From Nannobrachium achirus (Eukaryota; Chordata; Actinopteri; Myctophiformes; Myctophidae), in NCBI GenBank assembly GCA_963921795.1, contig OY997642.1:37180340-37244339 (forward strand): a DNA stretch of 64,000 nt. The letters are read 5' to 3'. Below are positions 1 through 11,143 of the stretch, one piece after another; position 1 is the first letter of the stretch; every line of letters begins with the position of its first letter. The translations under genes and the position numbers were made by a program. The notes beneath the pieces are model-generated. The model was not told the DNA's origin. It worked only from the letters and a program-made list of their open reading frames with translations, and did no database searches.

Positions 1-1133
1 TTCAGACCTCCAGAGATTAGTGATTGGTTCATTGTCTGCCTGTTCACTTGCTTGCCATTACAGCCTGCCCATGCCATTTACCTTCGCTCCTCGACTCCCA
101 TCCTGTGCAAATAAATGCTCTTAAAACCTCACCTTATCGCCTGTGTTTATTTTACTGTTCTGCATTTGATTTGCTCGGAACTCCATAATAGCGGCTTTAG
201 CTGAATTATTCTTTGAAAAAAACTAATTTGTTTAAGACATTTCAAGATAATTATCTTTCACTCGGTCACACAAACATGCACACATGCACTCACGCATGTA
301 TTTGCATGCAAGCATGTGCACGCCAATCTTGTGCAGTCAGTCAGGCGATCAGAGATGTCAATACTGATATGGTCTGGTGGTGACATCTAAATTCAATGTA
401 GGGAGTAACTGGGTGAAGTAATTTGGGGATAAAAACAAAAAACGTTATTGCAGAACCAATGCAACCAACTGCAATTATGGCGGTCATTCATATTGGGACT
501 GATATGGTTTGTTTTCAAAACAGTGGGCGTAGGGTTTGGCAGCGGCCGTTTTCTCCTCTGTTCTCCATATATTGATTTTACATTTCCCTAGGCGCATCAG
601 TAGGCAGAGATCGCTGATTGTCTGGCTAGGCAAAACTATGTGCACACTGGCTACTGTTCCTGTGCATATGGCACAGGAACATGTGTGCGTGCACACCCAC
701 AAAACAAAAGAAACAGACATTTGGGATTAGTTAGGTACACACAGTACCAAAGAAACTCAATGTACCAGGAAGGTTCAATGTGTATGTGAGCTAGCTCTGC
801 TGCAAATTATCACTATACTTAGTGCAGACTATAGTACTTGTCTGACCATCCATCCATTCATCTATCTTTCCCTTCCTAGATGAACTTTATTTTGCCGCGC
901 TACTCCTCCCACAGTTTTTCTGGCACGCACTTGGGCTATTATGTCAAATCGACCGCCTTCATCAGGAATCGAGTCCTTGCATTTTGCTAAGAGATACGTT
1001 ACATTGTTTAATTTATATATTTAGTGAATTGATTTTCTCCATTGACTTTAATCAAACTTTTTAACTTTTCCCCAATATGGAGATGACTGACATCATAGAT
1101 GTTTGACATCATAGACCACATGAGACTGACACA
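1..1133. other. Intergenic, no gene recognised
   Basis: No coding exon is visible. There is an AATAAA-type signal near 108-114 without a supporting open frame. A small perfect hairpin lies at 655-681 (11-nt arms around ATATG). Short phrases near 1075-1130 (GACTGACATCA) resemble the tandem segment at 58.1-58.3 kb, so part of this is probably old repeat. Confidence 0.4.
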
Positions 1134-1561
1134 TAGGGATGGTCCGATCAGGTTTTTTGGAACCGATCACCGAGCACCGATCACAAAAGTTTGATCACCC
1201 GATACCGATCAATCACCGATCCGATCAAGTTATTATTTATATATTATTTATATTTTCTAAATGTTAATGTTTTAACTTTAATTAATTAATTCACTCATGA
1301 ATTCATTTATATATTTGCCTTATAGTTATTTACCAGCATTACTATGTATTTATTATCATAGCAGTAACTAATTATTCCTTCAGCACTGTGGAAATCAATA
1401 CCCCAATGGCCTCAAGTGGGCATACTGAACGGCTGGTTGATCGGATGCACCGATCGGATCGGATCGGTGAATTTACCTTTTGATCTAAACCACCGATTAT
1501 CGCCGATCACGCTTTGATCGGCCCGATCCGATCCATTGCCGATTGATCGGTAACATCTCTA
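1134..1561. mobile_element. GATCGG-rich MITE with terminal inverted repeats
   Basis: The left end (TAGGGATGGTCCGATC) and the reverse complement of the right end (TAGAGATGTTACCGATC) match, and both subterminal regions are full of CCGATC/GATCGG motifs, which would let the ends fold on each other. The interior at 1235-1380 is AT-rich and non-coding. The ends and size suit a non-autonomous DNA transposon. No convincing target duplication is visible, so the superfamily is not assigned. Confidence 0.5.
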
Positions 1562-1640
1562 TATGGGCATTCCAAGATATGGGCTTAATACTGATGTCAT
1601 CAGGGATCTCCATATATGGGCATATATGGACGGAATGGTT
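1562..1640. repeat. Fragment of CCATATATGG repeat family
   Basis: This carries the phrase GATCTCCATATATGGGCATA seen again at 12.6-13.1, 14.16 and 41.8-42.3 kb. CCATATATGG at 1610-1619 is an exact SRF-type CArG sequence. Confidence 0.5.
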
Positions 1641-1969
1641 ATTACCGCTCAAACAGGGACAAGGACTGACAGATACAGAGATATTGCAACCACACTTGCA
1701 ATTTTCAATTGCATCTTTCTAGTATTATTTATTATTATTGTTGTTGTTATTAACATTGAGAAAGCACTACTGCTAATTATTACTATATTATTATTACTGC
1801 TGCTGCTGTTGTGATTATTATTGGGATAAAGGTGGCAAAGAATGATCATTAGATCTAATTATTTACAGAAATAATTAAGTAAGAACAAAATTAATTAATT
1901 GTATTGCTTCTTTAGTTTTAAGTCTATACCGTGTTAGCCTCGGAAATCCAGGCTTCTTTTGGCAATCGG

Positions 1970-2205
1970 AAGAAAAAGAAGCCTGGGCGATCGCGTTATG
2001 ATCACTGTTGGAGGAAGTGTAGAATTTCCCTAACCAATCAGTGTGGAGAGAGCGTCGCACCGAATGTGTTGACGTCATGACGCAGCAGCGTTCTCTGCGC
2101 TGAGCAGAGGAGCAGAGGGGGTGGGGGGAGGAGAACACATGCTATTGGCCAGAGACTCGCGGAGAGATTCGCAGCGCCCGCCCATCTGCCTACACAAACT
2201 GGTCC
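1970..2205. promoter_or_regulatory. CpG-rich CCAAT/CRE promoter-like patch
   Basis: In AT-rich surroundings this patch has many CpGs, a CCAATCA box at 2034-2040, a full CRE (TGACGTCA) at 2070-2077 followed directly by a second TGACG, a G-rich GGGGGTGGGGGGAGG at 2118-2132 and an inverted CCAAT (ATTGG) at 2144. Paired CCAAT boxes with a CRE and a GC-rich element are typical of a housekeeping-type promoter. No downstream exon is recognised on either strand, so the target gene and direction are unknown, and a transposon-borne promoter is an alternative. Confidence 0.3.
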
Positions 2206-4563
2206 GCGTTAGGTTAGAGTGATACCGTGTGTACAAATCCAGTGTTAGGTACTGTAGGCACTTAACTGTAGGTAATTCACACATCATGTTTAAAATGAAA
2301 GTGTACAACTACAGATATCAATCTACAGCATTACTTTAAATATGACTTAAACCTTGAGATCAGTGACCAGACGTTTTGTCCAAAGCGGCAAGCGCACAAT
2401 GGCATTATTCCTCTTCACAAAAGGAATATAAACAACATCTAATGTAACCTGGCAACGGTCCAATTTATACCAGTGATGTTAATAGGTTTTTAATGTAATG
2501 AGTCCCGGGACCCAAGGAGGGTCTTTCGGATGAGTCCCAGGGATATTTTATGGGTCCCACAAAAATTCAACGCGTCATGTCATTTTTGACAAAGTGCAGC
2601 ATTTAACTTGAATTGGTTATTATATGGTTATTTACATTGTTTATCTTACAAAATACATACAAAAACGAATGAAACAATTAAACTATAATAGTACCTTGAG
2701 ATGAAGAAGCACTAGGGATGGAGCTCGTTAATTTTTATTGATAATGAGCACCTTATCGATGTTGCTTATCGAGCCGGGCTTTTATCGAGCCCACTATTGA
2801 GCTTTTTTCTGTTATTTTGTGGAAAGACATGATGAGACACTAATATATATATATATAATTACAGTACTATTCATGAATTAATAATAATAGCCTACTGTAA
2901 AACTATACTATAAACTATAGGCTAACATTTCCATGTCTCTCCTTTTTTTTTTTTTTTTTTTACAGTAAATGCATATCTATTTTTTCCATTAAATACATTT
3001 GACCAGGGCCTTCAAATACAGTACTTTAACAGACAGAAGGCAAGTCAACCTTTTTATTTTTGGAAAATATTTGAAGAAACTAAATGTGTACCGTCTCTTT
3101 AACAGTGTAATTTATAATGCATAGTACGACGGTGTCACGCAACAAAGAAATACCCAATCAACAAGCTCAAACCGTGTCTGCTCGCACCGCGTTGTGATCT
3201 TGTACATCTGCTATTTTCGGTAGACTCAGAAGTCGCGCTGGCAACGCTACGGATTCATTCGCACGGAGCGATACATTATAACTCTATGGCAGTGATTTTG
3301 AGTGTCCCAAACGGATTATTATCGATGGAATCATTCATATTTTCAAGCACCACATACTGTGGGTGGAAGAGAACGGGTGTCGCGCTGCTTCAACAGCCCG
3401 CGTTGGAGTTGTTTCAACTCGTCTCAGACTAGCTCTGGTCCATAGCGTTAGTGGAGGAGAACTCCACTAACGCTACGGACCAGAGCTAGTCGCAGACGTG
3501 CAAAGTTATTGATTGCACTTGGGTCTTATGTGATGCATTATGGACAAGTGCCTGGCTCCGTCTGCATTGTCGAAGACAGTGTTCCCTCCCGAGCATGATG
3601 TAACAACCGTGCTGCATATAGCCCATTGTATTTAGCTCTCCCCTTGTCTTTTCCAAAAGGTAACCAAACTTTTTAGTGTTTCACGCGTTCCACCGTTGTT
3701 CCGCGGCACGCATGCACTTCCAAAGCACACAACTATCGATGACACATTGTACCTCCCGGCCCCCGGCCGCTATAGCAGCCCATGACGTGACGCTTACCCG
3801 ATAACAGGCTCGACAAGCCAAACCCACGTTCGGTGGGGGAACCCTTCTTGGTGTATCACCTAACACGCTGTGCCACTATGGTCAGAGAGCGGCCCGGTGC
3901 TACGCTAAAACTAAGGCACCCATTGAATTCTGTGACCATGCATGGAGCACACAATAGCGTCGGTGGATTCCAAACACACACTGTCGTTAGTTCTATCGTC
4001 TGTTTTAAGACTTTCTACGCGGATTTCATTTGTGTTAACGTAGGGTACAGTAGCATGCCTTCACCCATGAACAATGGTGGCGTCTGTGGACTTTTTAAAA
4101 TAAATTATTTTCACGTGGACTCCAATGGAGGCGATGCGTCCGTGGGACCCCAGAACACTGACGTGAATGCGTCTCTAGGCAACGTGAATGCGTCAGAGAC
4201 GCGGGATGCGCACGTAATGACGTCACTGTATACTCTGCAGAACTATAGCACTATGTGAGTCTGTTGAAGGCCTGCTTTACAGATACTATAGCGCGTTAGT
4301 CCCCCCAGTAAAGATGCACACACGTGTAAGTCATCAGGCGGTCATGGGGAACAAATTAGGCCTATATGCACACTGAGGTTCCTGAAAGTGGTGCTTCCTC
4401 TTAATAAAGGCTATAACTGGATAAGTGAGGAAGGTCGTCATAACGGACAAACACTCCTCGGAGGAGGAAGTGTTCTCTTTGTCTCTTTGAGGCTAACAAG
4501 GTCTTGCACACACAGCCAATGAATCATTGTCTGCTACTGTATGACCCCAATTCACCTAATAAG
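2206..4563. other. Intergenic repeat debris, no gene recognised
   Basis: This holds repeat-like phrases (GAGTCCCGGGACCC near 2510, a TTATCGAGCC/GAGC cluster near 2715-2810), a T run at 2943-2962 and a hairpin at 3421-3497. An open frame of about 140 codons at 3833-4258 has low-complexity composition and no family resemblance and is not called. CGTGAATGCGTC is repeated at 4160-4200. Confidence 0.35.
3421..3497. repeat. Near-perfect hairpin, 35-nt arms
   Basis: Arms 3421-3455 and 3463-3497 pair around the 7-nt loop GGAGAAC. The inner 28 pairs have one mismatch (CCATAGCG against CCGTAGCG). The arms centre on CTAGCTCTGGTCC. Confidence 0.75.
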
Positions 4564-4997
4564 CAGGGGTCTTCAATGTTTTCAGGCCAAGGACCCCTTA
4601 GTTGAGAGAGAGATGAAGCAGGGACAACAACCTTTTCATAGAGTCTGTATAGTTTCATTGTTTGACAGCACAATCAGCAGTGTATTTTGGATTCATGTCA
4701 ATTTGTGTTTTCAGATATTTAACCAATACTTCTTAAATCTGCTCTCTTTCCCCTCTACACCAAACATCTTTGCCGACAATAGCCGATCTACAAGCTCACA
4801 ACGCCTCGCACTGGGAGGCATTGTGTGCTTGTAGATCTGCTATGTGTGGCTACAGTTCTCAGAATATGGACGCTAGGTTCAAAATGGTTAATATAAAAAA
4901 GGAGAAAAAAAGTTTCTATAACACAAAGATTTGGAGGACCCCTGTAGTAGCTCTGAGGAGCCCCTAGGGGTCCCGGACCCCCTGTTGAAGACCTCTG
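4564..4997 (+). mobile_element. hAT-like MITE, CAGGGGTCTTCAA family, full-length copy
   Basis: It starts CAGGGGTCTTCAA and ends TTGAAGACCTCTG, giving a 13-bp terminal inverted repeat with one mismatch. CAGGGG-type ends are typical of hAT transposons. The interior is non-coding and includes the palindromic module at about 4779-4842. An 8-bp target duplication is not clear. Partial copies lie at 28615-28900, 31436-31554 (minus) and 37207-37537. Confidence 0.7.
4779..4842. repeat. Copy of dispersed palindromic module
   Basis: The left arm AGCCGATCTACAAGCTCACA and the right arm with GTGCTTGTAGATCTGCT fold on each other around a CCTCGCACTGGGAGG core. It lies inside the MITE at 4564-4997. Confidence 0.7.
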
Positions 4998-5360
4998 ACC
5001 TAAAGAAAGGTCTTGCACTGACACTGTAGGAGTTAACATTTGGATTCAAACATTTTCTGATGTGCGCCTGTACGTCCAATTCTATGTACATTTCCTATCA
5101 TCCTGTTTGATGCATGTTTATAGATTTTTTTTTTTTTTTTTTTCATTGATTATCGGTACTGTATAGTTCTTGCGTGGCATTTATTCTATTTTACTACATT
5201 TTATAAAGTATGTTTTATTGCACCGTACAAGCACTTTGTAACATTGATAAGAAAGGTGGTAGGCCTATATAAATAAAGATTATTATATCATATCGTCGTT
5301 GTCGGGTGAAAACCTTGTCTAAAACCGTTTGTTTGGCATTTATCATTTTAAAAACGACTT
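4998..5360. other. AT-rich intergenic DNA
   Basis: It contains a T run at 5127-5143 and an AATAAA at about 5271. No gene is seen. Confidence 0.4.
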
Positions 5361-5366
5361 AAACTA

Positions 5367-5443
5367 GTGAAAACAGCCGATCTACAAGCACACAACGCCT
5401 CGCGTTGCGAGGCGTTGTGTGCTTGTAGATCTGCTGTTTTCAC
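5367..5443. mobile_element. TA-flanked 77-bp palindromic mini-element
   Basis: GTGAAAACAGC at the left end and GCTGTTTTCAC at the right are the termini of a hairpin with 37-nt arms, one mismatch and a 3-nt loop (GTT). TA dinucleotides abut both ends (5365-5366 and 5444-5445), as expected of a Tc1/mariner-type target duplication. This is the best-preserved copy of the module that recurs about fifteen times in the window. Confidence 0.75.
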
Positions 5444-5449
5444 TACTTT

Positions 5450-6003
5450 TGTGTGACGGCCTTGTACGATGAAGCGGGGCTTTGCTTTGCGAAAGAACAT
5501 TATACAAATTTGATACAAGGTTTCTGCCCGACAGCGACGATATTATAATGTCATTTGCAGTTACCATATTTCTATGTATAGTCAACAGACGCGTACACAC
5601 GTCTGTAATGAAATATTAAAACTGCAGTTGTGTCCTCCTCTCATATGCACAGAAACAGGAATGCAGATGTTCCACTGCTAGGTTTGGCACCCACAGCAAT
5701 CTGTGTCGCTTTTTGGTCACACTACGGAAAAAACTGTTACTAGAACACCAGAACCAAACATCAAACTGAAAATGGGTAAACAGTATTCACAGACAGCCTT
5801 TAACGACTGAATGTTGAATCAGCTATAAATATACAGCTATGTTATAATTGTTTTCCTCTGCCATCTAAACCAATGAGCCCAGAGGTCCAGTGCGGCACAG
5901 TGACGGACCACATCACTGTACCTCAGAGGCCGGGCGAACTGCCTGTTGAATGCACAACAGCTCCAGCCAAAACACACACACAACCAACTTGGTGCACTGC
6001 TCT

Positions 6004-6038
<35 letters not shown>

Positions 6039-6735
6039 CATAGCCACTGTGTGTCGAGCAGGCCTTCTGGGATTGCCATTACAGTGATATTTGACAGAGC
6101 AATTATACATCACAATGTGGCCGAAGATGTGAACGGTTAAAAGCTATGACTCACAGAGATGCTCAACGTGTAATTATTGCTGTGAGAGTGCTGAAAGAGA
6201 TGAATGAAGACAATGTTTTACATAGCCTAACTAATACTACCTGTAGCCTTGTATGAAGTTTGCGCAATCAATTTGAAATTGCTGACCAACAAACTTGACA
6301 ATAAATAGTACATTGCATAAGTAGCCCACCAAGGCCAATGCTTTAGGGGAAAACATATTGTTACATCTATAAGAGTAGTGCATGCTAGTATCTGCAACAG
6401 CTGACTAACATCAATTGATGTTAGTCATTTTGGGTCAACCTATAGGCAGAAAAAAAAGACCACAAGCTCAAATCTGCTGGGAACCTTCCTGCAGGTTCTG
6501 GTTGTGCAGCTAAAGGAAATGTCAAGAGCTATCAACACAATGATTACTCTTCAGCCTGCTTTCTAGGGAGAAGATGAGTTCTAAAGGAAGCATGCGCTGA
6601 CATACAGTAGCACCAGTTCAAATTGCAATTTCGAAACAATATTTTGCGTATTTACGCATAATAACGCAAGAACATGAAAGTGACATTCTGTCATTTGCAC
6701 AACAGTGAGCAGTTTTATTCAATTAAAAGACTTAC
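5450..6735. other. Non-coding DNA, possibly intron of the minus-strand exon at 6736
   Basis: No exon is recognised. It contains a (CCTG)n microsatellite at 6001-6039 and a short inverted repeat CTAACATCAATTGATGTTAG at 6406-6425. Confidence 0.35.
6001..6039. repeat. (CCTG)n microsatellite
   Basis: Nine or so CCTG units in a row. The apparent open frames across it are repeat translations. Confidence 0.9.
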
Positions 6736-6804
6736 CATGCATAGGCTGCTCAGTAGAGAGATGAGTAGAAAGTCCAAATAGTGTTGCACGAGAGTGGATC
6801 CCAT
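6736..6804 (-). CDS. Possible first coding exon with signal peptide (tentative)
   Basis: Read on the minus strand, an ATG in fair context (GGGATGG) at 6804 opens 23 codons: a short polar start, then a hydrophobic run with the core DFLLISLLSSLC, like a secretory signal peptide. The frame reaches a consensus 5' splice site, ATG|GTAAGTC, at 6736/6735, in phase 0. The DNA upstream on this strand (6805-8110) is richer in CpG and has an ATTGG (CCAAT) box near 8068. No second exon was recognised to the left, and the protein family is unknown. A chance ATG plus donor cannot be excluded. Confidence 0.28.
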
Positions 6805-8606
6805 CCCTGACCCGAGACAGCTCTGACACCAGGACCTCCAAGAGTTGATGCGCAGATGAGATTGTTGAATCTATTTAACTATCTTCAAAGCGGCGCGACT
6901 CGTTTTTTACTCCATCTGTTCTCTGGATGCTCATAGTGCCTTGTGAAATCACAACGCTATAATCTGTCTTTGCCCACGATTCTTCCCCCCCTCTAATCTA
7001 TCCCACTATACGCTCATGCAGACTCGGTCAACTCACTTTATTTCTCTGCATCTGTCTCTCTCTCTCCCTCTCTTTTTTTTTCTTCTTCTGAAATTACATC
7101 CACATGTCAGAACTATTTATGTCGCTCTCGCTCTGCGGTGGGAAGTTCAAATGATTCTTTGTAGGGAAGAAACCAACGCTGTATTTTTAGGTCTTTTAAA
7201 TTTCCCCTCAGACTAACTTAAACACTTCAGTATGGAGCTGATGTGCGCCTCATGCCTTATTCCGATCTGCCCTTCCAAAGTCGGCGGTTTTTTGCGTCCA
7301 AATGTTAAGTCGGTGCTGGACTAAACAAGAGAACGCAGGCTATCACTCCATCACAGTTTTCGCTATTTAAATCCACATTTTGAAATCCAGCTGTTTCATG
7401 TCACCATCAGCGCTTATAAGTCTTTGACATCTAAGCGACTGTAAGGTTCTCAGAAAGGACTGGGTGAAAGAGAGGCCAACATTAAACAATATTAACAATA
7501 TTTTTGAAAAAAATACTTTTTAATTAACTTTAAAATTACAACCTCACGACTTTGCGTGGATTAATGAATCAATGCGCATCACAGATTTCAGTTTCCACGT
7601 TACTTTTCATACAGTTTCTCACAGGCTATTACATGCCTGAACACTCATGGTTAGGCTATAATCGTTTTAGGAAATCCAGAAGTCGCTCTAAAGCATAGCG
7701 AGCCTAACGGCAGTAAAATCATAACTGAATGAAACCCCTATAATTCTACTCGTGTTTACGCATGGAGATGTAGACGAAGCTAGACAGTTTAGAGAAAAGC
7801 GCCAACTTGGCTTTTAAAGAATCACTACTTACTATTTAGTGAAACCAAATAGCCATACACCCTGATGAATTGCTAGGCTATGTCACAAACGTGTATTTCA
7901 GCGCAGCCCTTATTCAGAGTAAACGTTAAAAAGTTGAAGGTTTAACTCGTGTAGAAAGCAGCGTCTCCAGATGCGGATGGTAGCGGATCATGCTCAGTTG
8001 TGAGTAGTATGTGTGTAGGAAGGGGGGTGGAGGAAGGAGGCAGGTAGGGTGGAGCGTCAAAGACTTTCATTGGTCCGGACTCTCCTACGTTACATTAAAC
8101 CACGGCTCTGAAATGACATATTTTCTCACCCCTCAAACAAACTCTACATTCAACAGACTTCGGGGCCTTGCCAAACTATTTCTGCAATCTCTCAAAGTTA
8201 CATTTGGTGATATTGGAATACCACATGGCAAATGGGGATTTAATATGGCCACATTTCGCCATAATATTTACATGCATGCATGCATGTACAGTATGTAGGC
8301 CTAGTTGCATTATGTATGTATGTGTGTATGGATATGGTTTAAAGAAAGAATACCGTGACATTTGTTTAACATTATTCTTATTTTTTTAATGAATGTTGTA
8401 TTAATAAAGTAAAGTAATAAAGTAATGAAGTCTATCACTTTTGCCAATTATTTGGGGGCCGACATGCTAAATCCTCACAGCCTACAGGTTGGGAACTTCT
8501 ACAGTCTATGGTAATGTCTGACTTAATACAATGATGCAGTAACATAGCTTTATTGTTGTACTCCTAATTTGGAGAAGATTTGACTGTAGTGCCCATCATA
8601 GCACAT
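6805..8606 (-). promoter_or_regulatory. Upstream region of tentative minus-strand exon; otherwise no gene
   Basis: If the exon at 6736-6804 is real, this would be its 5' UTR and promoter. It has scattered CpGs, GCGGCGCG near 6890, a pyrimidine-rich tract at 7048-7090 and an inverted CCAAT near 8068. It has no recognisable TATA box or coding exon. The last 500 bases are AT-rich. Confidence 0.2.
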
Positions 8607-9237
8607 TTAAAGGGATATTTCACTTTCAAAAAAACTTTTGGTCATTGTATTGTCTACTCAGGCTTTTATGAACACCCTCGGCAGTTTTTAAGTTGCTTGA
8701 TTCAATATTTAGATATTTGATGTAAATGTTATCAGGCCCTCCAGGCCCAGGGCCTCTCCCCATACACACCCATTGTAACTTCAAACTCCATTTTAACCAT
8801 GATAGATTCCTTAAAAACACTCGTTATTTTTTCTGGTGACTCATAATACCCTCCTAATACGTGAGCACGCCATGTTTTTTCGATAAACCTTTTAATTTAT
8901 TTTTAATACTTTTGTATTGTATTTTTTTTCCATTTTCTCAATACTATTCAAAATAAATGAAAAGGGTTATCGAAAAAACATGGCCTGCTCACGTATTAGG
9001 AGGGTAATATGAGTCACCAGAAAAAATAATGGGTGTTTTTAATGAATCTATTATGGTTAAAATGGAGTTTGAAGTTACAATGGGTGTGTATGGGCCCTCC
9101 AGGAGGGCCTGATAACATTTACATCAAATATCTAAATACTGAATGAATGAAATTAAAATCTGTCCAGGGTGTTCATAAAAGCCTGATTAGACGATAAAAT
9201 GACCAAAAGTCTTTTTAAAGGTGAAATATCCCTTTAA
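8607..9237. mobile_element. Foldback element, TTAA-flanked, 631 bp
   Basis: The element opens TTAAAGGGATATTTCAC and closes with its complement GAAATATCCCTTTAA. Arms of roughly 280-290 nt (about 8607-8895 and 8957-9237) pair almost throughout around an AT-rich centre. It is non-coding. Related copies are at 24314-24812 and 54264-54906, and a fragment lies at 31088-31160. Transcription would yield long double-stranded RNA. Confidence 0.8.
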
Positions 9238-9413
9238 TTGCGATGGAGTCTCAAATATCAGTATTATAAAAAAATATATATATCACAAGTTTTGAAGAAG
9301 AAAACAATTACAGAAAATCTATTTTGGTGGAAAAATACATTTTGAGTGGATGACCTATGGTTCAAGGGTTTTGTTCAATAACAAAAGTAAGTGGGCTGGT
9401 AGTGGTAGCCACA

Positions 9414-9898
9414 GATATAAAAAGCTAGATACCTCCCTCCGGTGGGGGTGGGGGGGGGAGCCTCCAGAATTCTGAGGCGGGGCTCTTGGGAATTCTGAAG
9501 GACGCTTCCTTATGCGTCACAAAGAAGGTCTCAGCAAGAACAGTCACCAACGTCATCTAGGCTCCATGGGTGGCGGGTGGCCACGTCCGGTGGCCACCCA
9601 AAATAACATTAGCGTCTATGAGCACTTCGTCACTTCCGCCACCCAAAAGTGTCATGGCGGTGTCCCATGGTGTGCCAACTTTCGGGTGTTGTCTGTTCCT
9701 GCCTAACATTCCTTGATGCGTCACAGAATGGGAAGCTCGGTAGGCCAATCAGATGCAGGACTGGCAGGACTCCCTCTTTCCCATTGGAGGGGGCAGAGTG
9801 CCTTCCGCAGTTCCACAGTTACGCACTTCCGCCAGCGGTGTTTGACCAGTCGCGCCAATGAACTGCAGCGGCGGAGGAGGTATCTAGCTTTTTATATC
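9414..9898. mobile_element. MITE with 23-bp perfect TIRs containing TATAAAA
   Basis: Positions 9414-9436 and 9876-9898 are perfect inverted copies with the core TATAAAAAGCTAGATACCTC. The interior is non-coding with a G run at 9446-9458. No superfamily is assigned. Confidence 0.65.
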
Positions 9899-10019
9899 AG
9901 TGGTGGTATGGTAGCCACCGCCAACATCATGAGGCCGATTTGAAAATATATGTATAGGGATTGACCTTGGCCTATTGGCAGTGTGCATAAGAAATCTGAC
10001 ACTGATTGGTCAAGTATTA

Positions 10020-10095
10020 GATGGGCACGATTATCTCCGGACACTCATGTGCGCACACGCACACGCACGCACGCACGCACGCATGCACACGCACC
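10020..10095. repeat. (ACGC)n/(CA)n microsatellite
   Basis: Alternating CACG and CACA units at about 10047-10094. The preceding phrase on the CTATTGGCAGTGTGCATAAG theme at 9971-9990 recurs in diverged form near 18460 and 63820. Confidence 0.8.
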
Positions 10096-10556
10096 TAGTC
10101 TTCGGCATGGCAGAGATAATAATTCTAATAGAAAAAATAATACAACTTACTTTTCTTGCCCTAAGGTCATAACAGCCTGTCATTCTGGCTATCACCAAGC
10201 AAAATCCTGGCAATATATTGTGGAAAGGACACTGCCTCCAGGAGAGTCCATTAACCACTTGAACCCCACCATGCCTATGCTGAGGGGAACATTCTCCCAA
10301 CATAGCAAATTGCAACACCCTTTATTTTTGGTGAAGAGATTTGGTATAGACGGGAAAAAAACGATCTGAGTACAGTTATAACTCAAGTCTGTTTCTAGAC
10401 TAGACATAGACCTCTTGTTAGGGCCAGTTTCCCCACACCAATGCAACTCCATGCAACATGCAACTACCGTACGTACAACTACTGTACTTGCAACCATTAT
10501 GCCCAATGGCAGTTGCAAGGAGTTTCATTGGTGTGGACTGGGGGGACTGCCCATAA

Positions 10557-10695
10557 GTCTGAAGGTTCATTAGTCCGAAGGTTCATTAGTCCGAATTTAG
10601 TTAGGGTTACTGAGGTTAGGGTTAGGGTTAGAGTTAGGCATAGTATTCTTAACAAATTCGTACTAATGAACCTTCAGACTAATGAACCTTCAGAC
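10557..10695. repeat. Inverted repeat of GTCTGAAGGTTCATTA units around telomere-like GGTTAG
   Basis: The left arm (10557-10597) has two to three copies of AGTCCGAAGGTTCATT. The right arm (10655-10695) is the inverse (AATGAACCTTCAGACT). Between them, at 10598-10638, lies an interrupted run of GGTTAGGGTTAGGGTTAG. This is probably a small foldback element. Confidence 0.7.
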
Positions 10696-10699
10696 CAAT

Positions 10700-11143
10700 G
10701 CCATGGCACCTGGACTGGCCTTAAAACTGTTTTGTTGCAAGGAGTTGCGACCAGGTGCATTGCGGACTGGCCTTTAGTCTAAGACAAGAGGTGTTTAAGA
10801 AGTTATACTTTAAGAAGGCAGTGTGTCCTACATTGGTCTTGCTCTCATTATATGCACTATTTATAGACAGTGGTGGAAATTAAGTACATTTTCTTTGTAG
10901 GATTGTTATTTACTTATTATTATTATTTTATTATTATTTATACAAAACCCATATTCTGTACTTCAGCTATTTAAAATTACAAGCTTGCAACGAGTCTCAT
11001 CGCAACAAGCATGATCGTCTATTTTACTATTGCTACTTTAAAGGCCCGCTGACACACCCCGAAATTATAATAGTATGATACAGTAGGTCACGTGGACTCT
11101 CTGAAAACGGTCTGAAATAGTCTGAAACTCATGTCACAGTGTA
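10700..11143. other. AT-rich intergenic DNA
   Basis: It contains ATT-rich simple sequence around 10918-10945. No gene is seen. Confidence 0.4.

Noticed and set aside
1..200. Possible LTR or gene 3' end (AATAAA near 109)
   Set aside because: A lone polyadenylation hexamer without a paired repeat or open frame; too little sequence at the window edge to decide.
3833..4258. Plus-strand open frame of 141 codons
   Set aside because: No recognisable domain, biased composition, and repeated CGTGAATGCGTC words in the DNA. No splice or promoter context.
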